A stretch of DNA of 64,000 nucleotides from the NCBI RefSeq assembly GCF_027622855.1, contig NZ_JAPZVR010000001.1:693028-757027 (forward strand). Direction: 5' to 3'. Numbering within the stretch: the stretch's first letter is position 1; every line of letters starts with the position of its first letter. A program made the position numbers and the translations under genes. Of this stretch, positions 23,948 through 32,252 are shown in pieces. The notes below the pieces were generated by a model. That model ran no database searches and was not told where the DNA came from. It saw only the letters and a list, made by a program, of their open reading frames with translations. This stretch comes from Glycomyces algeriensis. GTDB lineage: Bacteria > Actinomycetota > Actinomycetes > Mycobacteriales > Micromonosporaceae.

Positions 23948-24883
23948 ATGAACGCCATCACCCACCAGCCGGCCCCGCCGGTCGAGGTCCGCGACCTCAC
24001 CTGCCGGTACGGCGCCTTCACCGCCGTCGACCGCGTGTCCTTCACCGTCGGCCACGGCGAGCTCTTCGCGCTCTTGGGCACCAACGGCGCGGGGAAGACC
24101 ACCACCCTCGAGACCGCGATCGGCCTGCGCCGCCCCGCCTCCGGCACCGCCCGCGTCCTTGGCCGCGACCCCGGCCGGCACCGCCGCGAACTCGCCGGCG
24201 CCGTCGCCGTCATCGGCCAGGAGACCGGCTTCGCCGACGACCTGACGGTCGCCGAGACCTTGAAACTCTGGACCGACCTGCACCGCCTCGCGCCCCGGGC
24301 CGAACTGCTCGAACGCGTCGACCTCGCCCACCGGGCGCAGGTCCGCGTCGGCGCCCTCTCCGGCGGCGAGCGGCGCCGCCTCGACCTCGCGCTGGCCGCC
24401 GCCACCGACCCCGAGGTGCTGTTCGCCGACGAGCCGACCACCGGCCTCGACCCCGCCTCCCGGCGCCGCACCTGGGGCCTCCTGCGCGAGCTCACCGAGC
24501 AGGGCACCGCGGTCGTCCTCACCACCCATTACCTCGACGAGGCGGCCGAACTCGCCGACCACGTGGCCATCATGGACCGCGGCCGCATCGTCCGCTTCGG
24601 CACGGTCGCCGAGATCACCGCCTCCTACGAGGCCCGGATCACCGCCCGCCCGGAGCCGTTCGACCCGATCGCCCTGCCCGCGCTGGCCGGGCGCACCGCG
24701 ATCGCGGACGGCCGCCTGACCGTGCGCACCACCGAACTCCAGCGCGACCTCCACCGCCTCCTCGACTGGGCGGCCCGCGACGGCGTGGCCCTCGCCGACC
24801 TCAAGGCCGAACCCGCCACATTGGACGAGATCTTCGCCGAACTCGAGACCGAACCCGCCGACCGAACCGGAGCCCTCCGATGA
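23948..24883 (+). CDS. ABC exporter ATP-binding subunit
   Basis: A 311-residue ATPase from ATG 23948. Walker A GTNGAGKTTT, signature LSGGERRRLDLALA, Walker B VLFADEPTTGLDP and the H-loop TTHYLDEAAELADH are all intact. The C-terminal extension of about 90 residues is typical of drug/lipid exporters of the DrrA / CcmA class. The downstream permease start overlaps its stop (ATGA). Together with the divergent two-component pair this forms a common actinobacterial module for response to membrane-active compounds. The exported substrate is unknown. Confidence 0.9.
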   Translation: MNAITHQPAPPVEVRDLTCRYGAFTAVDRVSFTVGHGELFALLGTNGAGKTTTLETAIGLRRPASGTARVLGRDPGRHRRELAGAVAVIGQETGFADDLTVAETLKLWTDLHRLAPRAELLERVDLAHRAQVRVGALSGGERRRLDLALAAATDPEVLFADEPTTGLDPASRRRTWGLLRELTEQGTAVVLTTHYLDEAAELADHVAIMDRGRIVRFGTVAEITASYEARITARPEPFDPIALPALAGRTAIADGRLTVRTTELQRDLHRLLDWAARDGVALADLKAEPATLDEIFAELETEPADRTGALR

Positions 24884-25611
24884 CCGCACTCACGCTCGCC
24901 GCCGCCGAGACCCGGCTGATCCTGCGCAACCGCACCGTCCTCGTCACCGCCGCGATCCTCCCGCTCCTCCTCGGCATCTCGCTCGCGAACTCGCCGGTCA
25001 CCGCCGGGGCCGGGACGGCCGGCGCGCTCGCGGCCACGCAGCTCGCGATGCTGCTCATGTTCGGCCTGTTCATGACGATCACGATGACGCTCGCGGCCCG
25101 CCGCCAGCAGCTGTACCTCAAGCGCCTGCGGACCTCCCCGGCCTCGACGGCGTCCATCGTGGCCGGACTGGCGAGCCCGCTGGCGCTCATCACCCTGGTG
25201 CAGACCGCGATCGTGCTCGCGGTGACCGCCTGGGAGTCCGGGTCCGCCCCGGCCCACCCCGAGCTGCTGGTCCTCGCGTTCGCGAACGGCGCGGTCACCA
25301 TGGCGGCCTTCGGTTTCCTCACCGCGTCGTTCACCAGGTCGCCGGAGGCCGCGCAGATCACGGTGATCCCGGGCGCGGCGGTGTTCATGATCGGCGCGTT
25401 CTGGACCCTCGTCCCCATGGACGGCCCCGGCGGGGTGCTCCGCTCGGCCATCCCGGGCGCGGCCCTCACCGAGCTGACCACCGTGGCCTGGGACGGCACC
25501 CCGGACGGGTACCTGGCCGCGATCGCGCAGCCGCTCCTGCTCTCCACGGCGGTGGCCGTCGCCGCCGCGCTCGTCGCCGCCAGGCTCTTCCGCTGGCAGC
25601 CCCGGTCCTGA
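24880..25611 (+). CDS. ABC-2 type exporter permease
   Basis: A 243-residue membrane protein with six hydrophobic helices and the ABC-2 family layout; the stretch RRQQLYLKRLRTSPASTASIVAG between helices 2 and 3 is the usual coupling region. It partners with the upstream ATPase (4-bp overlap). The last helix ends in RLFRWQPRS. A small membrane protein gene follows 23 bp later and may belong to the same message. Confidence 0.88.
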   Translation: MTALTLAAAETRLILRNRTVLVTAAILPLLLGISLANSPVTAGAGTAGALAATQLAMLLMFGLFMTITMTLAARRQQLYLKRLRTSPASTASIVAGLASPLALITLVQTAIVLAVTAWESGSAPAHPELLVLAFANGAVTMAAFGFLTASFTRSPEAAQITVIPGAAVFMIGAFWTLVPMDGPGGVLRSAIPGAALTELTTVAWDGTPDGYLAAIAQPLLLSTAVAVAAALVAARLFRWQPRS

Positions 25612-25634
25612 ACCGCCGCAACGAAAGGCCACCC

Positions 25635-25883
25635 GTGTTCCTCGAAGAGTTCAAGAACTCCCTGCTCTACGCGAAGCTCCCTACGCACTGGGCGGTCGAG
25701 GCCGCCGTCGCGGCCACGACGTTCGCGGTCATCGCCGCCGCCCTCCTGCTGCTGGACGCCGGCGACCGGACCGCGATGGTCCTCGGCGCGGCCGCGGTCG
25801 TCTGGTTCGGTTCCCGGATCGCGATTGTCGCGGTCAGGGCCCGGCGCTCAGGCCCGCCGATGGGGCCACGCCGCATCGACTGA
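25635..25883 (+). CDS. Small two-helix membrane protein of unknown function
   Basis: Codes for 82 residues from GTG 25635, with GAAAGG about 9 bp upstream. Two hydrophobic segments (about residues 23-41 and 47-66) are followed by a basic tail (RARRSGPPMGPRR). I do not recognise a family. Its position directly behind the ABC-2 permease suggests the same transcript and possibly an accessory role in the exporter, but nothing in the sequence proves this. Confidence 0.6.
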   Translation: MFLEEFKNSLLYAKLPTHWAVEAAVAATTFAVIAAALLLLDAGDRTAMVLGAAAVVWFGSRIAIVAVRARRSGPPMGPRRID

Positions 25884-25996
25884 ACAGCTGATTTACCAAA
25901 CCGTTGCCGGCCATGCCTTGCCGCCCGGCCCTGGTGGGCCATAGCTTGAAAGCATCGCGGCGAACGCGATCGGACCCCCCGTCCCCCGTGCACTCC

Positions 25997-26031
25997 GGTG
26001 CCCGCTCCCCAGATCCGGGGGAGCGGGCGCC
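25997..26031 (-). terminator. Terminator after the GH62 gene
   Basis: A 14-bp stem (13 pairs plus one G-T) around a 7-nt loop, 27 bp beyond the end of the leftward GH62 gene. Confidence 0.65.
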
Positions 26032-26057
26032 GGCCTCGTTTCCGGCTGGGACCGGCC

Positions 26058-27512
26058 CTAGGCCGGGGTGCAGGTCACCTTCGGCGCCGCGCTCGGTCCG
26101 GAGGCGGTGAACCCGAAGGCCTCCCGCGACTGGCCCGCCGCGACGGACCCGTTCCAGCCCACGTCATCGGCGGTCACCACCGCCCCCGCCTGGGACCGGT
26201 CCACATTCCACGACGAGCTGATCTGCTGCGAGCCCGGCCAGGTCCACTTGAGGCTCCAGCCGCTCAGCGCCGCATTCCCGGCGGTCACGTCGACCCGGCC
26301 CTGCCAGCCCGAACCCCAGTCGCCCACCACCGTGATCACCGCGGTGCAGCCGCTCGAAGGCGGCGGCGTGGTCGGCGGCGGGGTCGTCGGGGGCGGTGTG
26401 GTCTCGCCGGTCCCGCAGCCGGGGCTCGTGTTGGTCTGCGTGAGCAGCCCGAGCCGCCACGGCAGGCTGTTGTAGTCGCCTGAGGCGTTCGGATCCATGC
26501 CCTGGTACAGGTACCGCATGTTGCAGGGGTTGATCTCCATCTTCTGGTTCACCCCGGCCCGGATCATCTCGCCGTGGCTGATGTCCTTCGTCCACACCCC
26601 GCCCGGGAACGTCACATTGGACGCGGCCGCGAACGGGTTCGCGACGGTGTCCGCCAGCGGCGTCCACGGCCCGGCGATGCTCGTCGAGGTCCACGACCGG
26701 AAGTACCGGCCCGACCCGATGGCCTCCACGATCAGCAGGTACTGGTTCGTGCCCTGCACCTTGTAGATGTTGCTGGCCTCCCACAGCGCGTACTTGTTGC
26801 TGTCCTGCATGGCGATCACCGGCTGGCTCATGCCGTTCGGGAAGTTCGCGACCGAGGTCTGGGACCGGTAGAGGTGCCCGTTGTCGTCGGAGGAGAACAG
26901 GTGGCAGTTGACGTCGTCGCAGGTGACCCACATGTCGACCCAGTAGCCCGAGCCGATGTTGTCCTTGATGATCTGCGGCATGCCGGAGTAGAAGTGCTTC
27001 GGCGCGGTCCACCCGCTCGGGTTCGCGATGTCCGCGTTGGTGGAGTAGGCGGCGTTGCCGTCCTGGTAGACGAGGTACCACAGGCCCTGCGGCTCGTAGT
27101 AGAACACCTCGGGCGCGGCCCGGTAGCCGGTGCCGATCCCGGACCGGTCCAGGTAGTAGTGGGTCGCGTTGGCGGCCTGGTTCCAGTCGGTGAAGCTGAA
27201 GTACACCATGTTGTACCCGGCCGAGTTCGCGATGGACGCGAACACGTGCCACTTGCCGTTGTGGAAGACTACCGAGGGGTCCTTCAGCCCGGCGATGTTC
27301 GGGTGGGCCGAGTCGGGCTTGGGGCCGGCGAGGGCCCCGCTGGAGCTCCAGGTGAAGCTGGCGGGCAGGGCCTCGGCCTGCACCGGGGCGGCCGCGTCCT
27401 CCTCCGCGTTCTGGGCGTGGGCGGTGAGCCCGGCGCCCATGGTGGCGGCCAGTGCGGCGGCGAGCAGCGCGAAGCGCACCGCCCGCAACCGCGTTCGGAC
27501 AGAGATGCTCAT
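26058..27512 (-). CDS. Secreted GH62 alpha-L-arabinofuranosidase with C-terminal CBM2
   Basis: From ATG 27512 (AAGGAG 6 bp upstream), 484 residues: a Sec signal peptide ending at AHAQ (about residue 34), a GH62 five-bladed propeller (about 50-360) and a TTPPP-repeat linker, then a family 2 carbohydrate-binding module (about 385-484) with CTAVITVVGDWGSGWQG and the paired terminal Cys. GH62 hallmarks include GLKDPSVVFHNGKWHVF (base Asp) and WVTCDDVNCHLF. Such enzymes strip arabinose from arabinoxylan, and the CBM2 holds the enzyme on cellulose or xylan. A CGAAA-N-TTTCG palindrome upstream resembles hemicellulase control sites of actinomycetes. It adds plant cell-wall arabinose release to the galactan locus further along. 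Confidence 0.92.
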   Translation of the reverse strand: MSISVRTRLRAVRFALLAAALAATMGAGLTAHAQNAEEDAAAPVQAEALPASFTWSSSGALAGPKPDSAHPNIAGLKDPSVVFHNGKWHVFASIANSAGYNMVYFSFTDWNQAANATHYYLDRSGIGTGYRAAPEVFYYEPQGLWYLVYQDGNAAYSTNADIANPSGWTAPKHFYSGMPQIIKDNIGSGYWVDMWVTCDDVNCHLFSSDDNGHLYRSQTSVANFPNGMSQPVIAMQDSNKYALWEASNIYKVQGTNQYLLIVEAIGSGRYFRSWTSTSIAGPWTPLADTVANPFAAASNVTFPGGVWTKDISHGEMIRAGVNQKMEINPCNMRYLYQGMDPNASGDYNSLPWRLGLLTQTNTSPGCGTGETTPPPTTPPPTTPPPSSGCTAVITVVGDWGSGWQGRVDVTAGNAALSGWSLKWTWPGSQQISSSWNVDRSQAGAVVTADDVGWNGSVAAGQSREAFGFTASGPSAAPKVTCTPA

Positions 27513-27550
27513 GTCGTTCTCCTTGGGATGTAAGGCGTCCACGTCCAGAA

Positions 27551-27563
27551 CCGAAACTTTCGG
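27551..27563. promoter_or_regulatory. CGAAACTTTCG-type palindrome upstream of GH62
   Basis: CCGAAACTTTCGG, arms of 6 bp around one base, 39 bp upstream of the GH62 start. The CGAAA-N-TTTCG form is known in front of xylanase and other hemicellulase genes in streptomycetes; that link here is by resemblance. Confidence 0.6.
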
Positions 27564-27690
27564 GAGGTTCCGGAAATATCGTGACCGCATGAACAGGTTA
27601 CCGATAAACATCGACGCCTGTAAATGCCTTCGGCTCTCCCGCGTCATTCCGGAACTTCCGGAGCGCCGCACCCCCGGGTACAGTCCAGCC

Positions 27691-28230
27691 ATGACCGTCA
27701 TCGACCCCCAAGGCCGACCCGAACCGCCCGCCGACGGCGACGAGGCGGCCACCCTCATCGGCTTCCTCGAATTCCAGCGCGCCACGCTCGCCTGGAAGAC
27801 CGCCGGCCTCGACGCCGCCGCACTCGACACCACCGTCGCCGCCTCCACCATGACCCTCGGCGGCCTCCTCAAGCACATGGCCTACGTCGAGACCAGCTGG
27901 TTCTCCCGCTCCCTCTTCGGGCGCCCGATGGGCGAACCCTGGGACGCCGTGGACTGGGACGCCGACCGCGACTGGGAATGGCACTCCGCCACCGCCGACA
28001 CCCCCGAGGAGCTGCACGCCGTCTGGCGGCGCAGCGTCGAGGGCGCGCGCGTCCTCACCGAGGAGGCACTGGGGGACGGCGGTCTGGGACGGCTCGCGCA
28101 CCGGGCCTGGCCGGACGGGCGGCGTCCGTCGCTGCGGTGGATCCTGTGCCACATGATCGAGGAGTACGCGCGCCACAACGGCCACGCGGACCTCATCCGC
28201 GAAGCACTGGACGGCGAGACCGGCGAATAG
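27691..28230 (+). CDS. DinB-fold protein, DUF664 mycothiol-transferase family
   Basis: Codes for 179 residues from ATG 27691. The pattern LIGFLEFQRATLAWKTAGLD, STMTLGGLLKHMAYVE with the first metal His, and the closing SLRWILCHMIEEYARHNGHADLIRE with the other His residues is diagnostic for the DUF664 branch, predicted thiol-S-transferases that use mycothiol in actinobacteria. The ORF can be extended far upstream, but that part is antisense to the GH62 gene and shows no protein-like codon use. It has its own promoter region shared with the divergent GH62 gene (178 bp). No partner gene hints at a substrate. Confidence 0.82.
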   Translation: MTVIDPQGRPEPPADGDEAATLIGFLEFQRATLAWKTAGLDAAALDTTVAASTMTLGGLLKHMAYVETSWFSRSLFGRPMGEPWDAVDWDADRDWEWHSATADTPEELHAVWRRSVEGARVLTEEALGDGGLGRLAHRAWPDGRRPSLRWILCHMIEEYARHNGHADLIREALDGETGE

Positions 28231-28400
28231 CGAATCCCACTGGAACAGTCTGCAATGGAGGTGGGAGCCCCGGCCGCGGGTGCGCGCTGAATGCTTGTCC
28301 CGCAGGCCTTCAAACGGCGACTCGGTTGCGCTACGCTGCGTGTGCGTCACCCGGCCGGGCGGCTCTGTGGCGTGAATTGCCAACGCAGAGAGGACCTTCC

Positions 28401-29621
28401 ATGCGCCGGACCACCGCACGATTGCGCCTTGTCAACGTCCTGACCGCTCCCGCCGCGCGGGCGCGGCACGACCCCTACCGGTTCTTCGACCGCCTCCTCG
28501 ACTCCGAGCGCTCGGCGAACGCGGGCGTGGGCCTGACGGCCGAGGACGAGGCGGAGCTGCAGCTGCTGCGCCGCTTCCTCGGGTTCATCGCCGACGTCCC
28601 GTCCTTGAGCGGCGTCGGCTGGCTCTCGGTGCAGGACATGGTGAAGACCCGCATCCGCAACCGCTTCCTGGTACGGCGGCTGCAGGCGGAGCACCCGGAG
28701 GTGCGCGAGGAGCGGATCGAGGCGCCGGTGTTCGTGATCGGGCTGCCCCGCACCGCGACGACGCTGACGCACAAGATCCTGGCGAACGCGCCGGGCGGGC
28801 GCGGGCCGTACATGTGGGAGATGGACAACATCGGGCTGCCGCGCCCGGAGGAGGAGGTGGCGCGGCTGCGCCGGCAGACGCAGCGGCGGCTCGACCAGAT
28901 CCTCATGCTGAGCCCGTCGTGGTCGCGGATCCACCCGGTGCGCGCGGACTGGGTGGAGGAGATCTACTTCCTGCTCAACCAGAGCCGCCTGCACAACACG
29001 ATGGCGCCGATGCCGGAGTACGTGGAGTTCCTGCGCTCGTACGACGCGCGGCCGGACTACCGGTTCGTGCGGGACGTGCTGCAGATCCTGCAGTTCCGGC
29101 GCCCGGCGCCGCGGTGGATGCTGAAGCACCCGGACTGCCTGGGGGAGACGGCGGCGATCCACCACGTGTTCCCGGACGCGAAGTTCGTGTGGACGCACCG
29201 GGACCCGCACACGGTGATGGGGTCGATGTGCTCGATGGCGGAGTCCCTGGGGTACCTGCACAACCACCCGAAGGCGGTGGACCCGAAGAAGATCGGCGAG
29301 GTGTGGCTCCAGATCCTCCCGGAGATGGTGGAGCGGGCGCGGCGCGAGCGGATCCAGATGCCGCGCGAGTCCACAGTGGATGTGGCGTACCACGCGATGA
29401 TGGCGGACCCGTTCAGGTACGTGCCGGAGCTGTTCGACAAGCTCGACCTGAAGTGGACGGGCGCTGACGAGGACAACCTGGAGGAGGCGCTGAACCGCCC
29501 GCGGGACCAGCGCGGCCACGAGTACTCGATGGTGCACTACGGGCTCGACCCGGCGATGGTCGACGACGCGTTCGGGGACTACGGGCTGTTCGTGGACAAC
29601 CTGACGGCGAGCGCGCGCTGA
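28401..29621 (+). CDS. PAPS-dependent sulfotransferase-family protein
   Basis: A 406-residue protein from ATG 28401. The 5'-phosphosulfate loop FVIGLPRTATTLTHKIL (about residue 113) and the later 3'-phosphate region FVWTHRDPHTVMGSMCSM identify the sulfotransferase fold used by actinobacterial lipid and glycan sulfotransferases. The N-terminal 100 residues form a helical cap. There is no signal peptide or membrane segment. A possible promoter TTCAAA-N17-TACGCT is at 28309-28337. PAPS synthesis genes are not in the window. The acceptor molecule is unknown. Confidence 0.85.
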   Translation: MRRTTARLRLVNVLTAPAARARHDPYRFFDRLLDSERSANAGVGLTAEDEAELQLLRRFLGFIADVPSLSGVGWLSVQDMVKTRIRNRFLVRRLQAEHPEVREERIEAPVFVIGLPRTATTLTHKILANAPGGRGPYMWEMDNIGLPRPEEEVARLRRQTQRRLDQILMLSPSWSRIHPVRADWVEEIYFLLNQSRLHNTMAPMPEYVEFLRSYDARPDYRFVRDVLQILQFRRPAPRWMLKHPDCLGETAAIHHVFPDAKFVWTHRDPHTVMGSMCSMAESLGYLHNHPKAVDPKKIGEVWLQILPEMVERARRERIQMPRESTVDVAYHAMMADPFRYVPELFDKLDLKWTGADEDNLEEALNRPRDQRGHEYSMVHYGLDPAMVDDAFGDYGLFVDNLTASAR

Positions 29622-29625
29622 CCGG

Positions 29626-30744
29626 TCATGCGGTGTAGTCGAGACTGGTGAGGGCGACGCCGCGGAACGCGGCGAGCTTCTCGGCCTCGGCTTCGATCGC
29701 CTTGCATTCGGGCGCTTCGAGATCACGCCAGGGTTCGACGGTGACGGTGAACTTCTTGCCGGATTTGCGGGGGCGCCAGACTCCGGCGATGCCGCCGTCG
29801 ACGAGGACGGCGCCGGGCCTGCCGAGGACGGGCCAGAGGGCTTTGACCTTGGCGGGGTCGGTGACGAGCGTGGCGCGGTCGCGGGCCTGGAGGTAGAGGT
29901 CGTAGGGGCCGAGCAGCCGGGTTCCGGAGGCCTCGGCCGCTTGGAGCGCTGGGAGGTCGGCTTCGAGCATCCACCGGGTCTCGCCCTCGGCGCCGTCGTC
30001 GACCGTGACCTCGACGGCGTCGGCGGGCCAGTGGGCCTTGACCTCGCGGACGGGGGCGTCGACGTACTCGGCGACCTGCTTGTGGGTGGCCGGGCCGAGC
30101 AGGTGCAGGTAGGCGCGGACGGGGTCGAGGCGGTCCGCGTAGGCGTCGGCCACGGTGAAGCCGGGCATGGGCTGCAGGACGGGCGGGGAGGTGTCGGGCA
30201 GGAGTTCGAGCCCCGCGCGGACCGCGGAGAGCCGGAAGGGCATCTCGTAGAGGTGCACGGCGTCGCAGGAGCGGCAGTACCGCTGGTACGGCTCGGGCAT
30301 GGCCTCGTGCAGGCGGGTGGACATCTCGCCTTTGACCATGGGCTCCTTGACGATCGTGCGCATCTGGCCGGCGACGGCGTCGAGGGCGTCGAGGACGGGG
30401 ATGCCGGCGTCCTTGAGGGGCTTGGAGGCGTCGAAGATCCGCTTGGCGGCATCGGCCTCGGACCAGGGGGCGACGGCGGCGGCGACCTGCGGGGCGTCGG
30501 CGCGCCGGTAGCAGTGCGGTGCGCCGCGCAGGGTCCAGAACCACACGAGGTCGTCGTGGTGCTCGGCGGCGGCGCCGAGTCCGGCGGTGTCGACGCCGCG
30601 CACCTCGAGGCCCCAGAGCGCCCCGTCGGGGCCGGTGTCCTGCACACCGAGGTCGAGGGCGGCCGTGTCGGCGATCGTCCCGCTCTCGCGGTCGAGCTGC
30701 TGTGCCTGGACGCGGTAGCGCTGCACCTGCTGGCGTTCGATCAT
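29626..30744 (-). CDS. HTH_42 winged-helix DNA-binding domain protein (AlkX/YcaQ-like)
   Basis: A 372-residue protein of the HTH_42 superfamily. The N-terminal RYRVQAQQLDR and the C-terminal block RLLGPYDLYLQARDRATLVTD ... LGRPGAVLVDGGIAGVWRPRKSGKKFTVTVEPW are the family's constant parts. Gram-negative YcaQ unhooks DNA interstrand crosslinks and Streptomyces AlkX protects against alkylating antibiotics; the catalytic QxQ/QxD residues are replaced here by QAQQLDRES (residues 13-22), which needs comparison. It stands alone, converging on the sulfotransferase gene with a 4-bp gap. A DNA-repair glycosylase is likely but not certain. Confidence 0.75.
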   Translation of the reverse strand: MIERQQVQRYRVQAQQLDRESGTIADTAALDLGVQDTGPDGALWGLEVRGVDTAGLGAAAEHHDDLVWFWTLRGAPHCYRRADAPQVAAAVAPWSEADAAKRIFDASKPLKDAGIPVLDALDAVAGQMRTIVKEPMVKGEMSTRLHEAMPEPYQRYCRSCDAVHLYEMPFRLSAVRAGLELLPDTSPPVLQPMPGFTVADAYADRLDPVRAYLHLLGPATHKQVAEYVDAPVREVKAHWPADAVEVTVDDGAEGETRWMLEADLPALQAAEASGTRLLGPYDLYLQARDRATLVTDPAKVKALWPVLGRPGAVLVDGGIAGVWRPRKSGKKFTVTVEPWRDLEAPECKAIEAEAEKLAAFRGVALTSLDYTA

Positions 30745-30882
30745 GCCCCCACGCTATCTCCGGGGACCGACACACGGGGTTCCATCGGGCCGCCGAAACG
30801 CTTCGGATGCCGCGATGAATCCGCGCGGCCCGGATCGTCTACATGTGCAAGAGCCCGCCACCCCTCCTGAAAGAGGCCCGTC

Positions 30883-31329
30883 ATGCCGACCTACGACCGC
30901 ACCGCCGACGACACCGTTCTCGCCACCACCGCCGCCGAAGGCCCCGGCAAGGGCCTCGACGTCACCACCTGGGTGTTCCAGATCCTCCTGGGCGTCTTCA
31001 TGATCGCCGCCTCAGGCGCACCGAAGCTGTTCGCCGTCGAGTCCGCCGCCGAGGGCTTCGACCTCATCGGCTGGGGCGACTGGTTCATGTACCTGATCGG
31101 CGCCCTGGAGATCGCGGGCGGCATCGGCCTGCTCATCCCGCGCGTCGCCGGGCTGGCCGCGATCGGCCTGGGCCTGCTCATGATCGGCGCCGCGATCTTC
31201 AACGTCGCGCTCCTCGACTACCCCGTCATCACCCCGCTGATCCTGCTGGTCCTGTTCGCGGGGATCGCGTGGGTCCGGCGATACCAGACGCAGCGGTTCT
31301 TCGAGCACGGCTTCAAGTCCGTGCAATGA
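30883..31329 (+). CDS. DoxX-like membrane protein
   Basis: A 148-residue protein with four membrane helices (VFQILLGVFMIAASGAPKLF, WFMYLIGALEIAGGIGLLIP, AGLAAIGLGLLMIGAAIFN, VITPLILLVLFAGIAW). The first helix motif GVFMIAASGAPKLFAVE and the helix 2 ALEIAGGIGLLIPR are typical of the DoxX/SURF4-like family, which has been linked to redox complexes and solvent tolerance. GAAAGAGG lies 7 bp before the ATG. A strong terminator follows within 50 bp, so it is a single-gene unit. Confidence 0.82.
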   Translation: MPTYDRTADDTVLATTAAEGPGKGLDVTTWVFQILLGVFMIAASGAPKLFAVESAAEGFDLIGWGDWFMYLIGALEIAGGIGLLIPRVAGLAAIGLGLLMIGAAIFNVALLDYPVITPLILLVLFAGIAWVRRYQTQRFFEHGFKSVQ

Positions 31330-31342
31330 CCCCGCGCAACGA

Positions 31343-31370
31343 GGGCCGGTGGCACCGCCACCGGCCCTTT
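31343..31370 (+). terminator. Terminator after the DoxX-like gene
   Basis: A perfect 11-bp stem (GGGCCGGTGGC and complement) with an ACC loop, followed by TTT. Confidence 0.8.
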
Positions 31371-31412
31371 CGCGTGCCCGCTCCGCATCGCATGCAAGAC
31401 ACTCAAGGCACC

Positions 31413-31430
31413 TGCTAACATATGTTTGCA
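31413..31430. promoter_or_regulatory. Likely autoregulatory operator of the small HTH gene
   Basis: Palindrome TGCTAACATATGTTTGCA: 8 of 9 positions pair. It ends 15 bp before the regulator's ATG in an otherwise GC-rich region. Confidence 0.65.
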
Positions 31431-31445
31431 GGTATTGGAGGCCGC

Positions 31446-31757
31446 ATGGACGAAGGCATCCCGACCGGGGACGACCTGGTCGCGCTCCTGGCGGCACTCG
31501 CCAGTCCGCACCGGCTGCGCGTCGTGGCCGCCCTCGCGGGCGGGCGCAACTACGTGAGCCAGCTGGCGCGCGACCTCGGCATCAGCCGGGCGCTGCTCCA
31601 GGTCCACTTGAAGAAACTCGAAGCATCCGGCCTGGTCACCTCCGCGCTCGAAGTGTCGGAGGACGGCAAGGCCATGCACTACTACGAGGTCGTGCCGTTC
31701 GCGGTGCACCTCACCCCCGAAACCGTCGAGCGGGCCTCGACGAGCCTCACCACCTAG
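31446..31757 (+). CDS. Small winged-helix (ArsR-like) transcriptional regulator
   Basis: Codes for 103 residues from ATG 31446 (GGAGG 4 bp upstream; another ATG at 31422 lies within the operator). The sequence LLAALASPHRLRVVAALAGGRNYVSQLARDLGISRALLQVHLKKLEASGLVTSALEVSEDGKAMHYYEV is a winged helix of the ArsR/DUF2087-like group. There is no Cys metal-binding motif, so it does not look like a classical metal sensor. A palindrome just upstream suggests autoregulation. It is 13 bp from a small membrane coiled-coil gene, with which it forms a typical actinobacterial regulator/membrane-protein pair. Confidence 0.82.
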   Translation: MDEGIPTGDDLVALLAALASPHRLRVVAALAGGRNYVSQLARDLGISRALLQVHLKKLEASGLVTSALEVSEDGKAMHYYEVVPFAVHLTPETVERASTSLTT

Positions 31758-31770
31758 AAGGGACGCAGCA

Positions 31771-32040
31771 ATGAACGAGCACGAATGGCCGGAGGTCATC
31801 GGCGCGATCGGCATGTTCGCACTCCTCATCGGCGTAGTGCTCTCGCTGATCTGGCGCAGTGCGTTCATCAAACGCGTCAAACTGCAGTACCGGCACGACG
31901 ACCAGTACAAGGAGCTCGCCGCGAAAGCCCAGGAGGGCCAGGTGAAGATCGCCGAGCAGCTCGCGGTCGTCAACGAGCGCCTTGCCCGCATCGAGGCCGG
32001 CAACGCCTCGATCGAGGAGACCCTCAAAGTCGTCGAATAG
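31771..32040 (+). CDS. Small membrane-anchored coiled-coil protein
   Basis: An 89-residue protein: one transmembrane helix (about residues 8-28, VIGAIGMFALLIGVVLSLIW), a basic turn, then a charged coiled coil to the C-terminus (KELAAKAQEGQVKIAEQLAVVNERLARIEAG...). It shares the outline of phage-shock PspB-like proteins, but I cannot assign it to that family. It directly follows the ArsR-like regulator and probably shares its transcript and control. The pair could be a membrane-state module; that is inference. Confidence 0.75.
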   Translation: MNEHEWPEVIGAIGMFALLIGVVLSLIWRSAFIKRVKLQYRHDDQYKELAAKAQEGQVKIAEQLAVVNERLARIEAGNASIEETLKVVE

Positions 32041-32096
32041 CGCTCGTCCAGAAGCGCACTGGCGTCGGCACACCGACGTCGAACCGGGCCGTGAGC

Positions 32097-32134
32097 GGTC
32101 CGGGCCGTCGAGCGGCAACTCGACGGCCCGGACC
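32097..32134 (+). terminator. Terminator before the MMPL gene
   Basis: A 16-bp perfect stem (GGTCCGGGCCGTCGAG and complement) with a CGGCAA loop, 57 bp after the small coiled-coil gene. Confidence 0.75.
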
Positions 32135-32252
32135 CGGGCCTCCACCGCCGGGCGGCAACCCGGCGACTTCCACCCGAGGGAACGCACCACCTCGCCGCAC
32201 GCAAAGCCGCGGCGAGTTCCGCAGGAGCGCCCCCAGAACAGGAAAGCAGACC

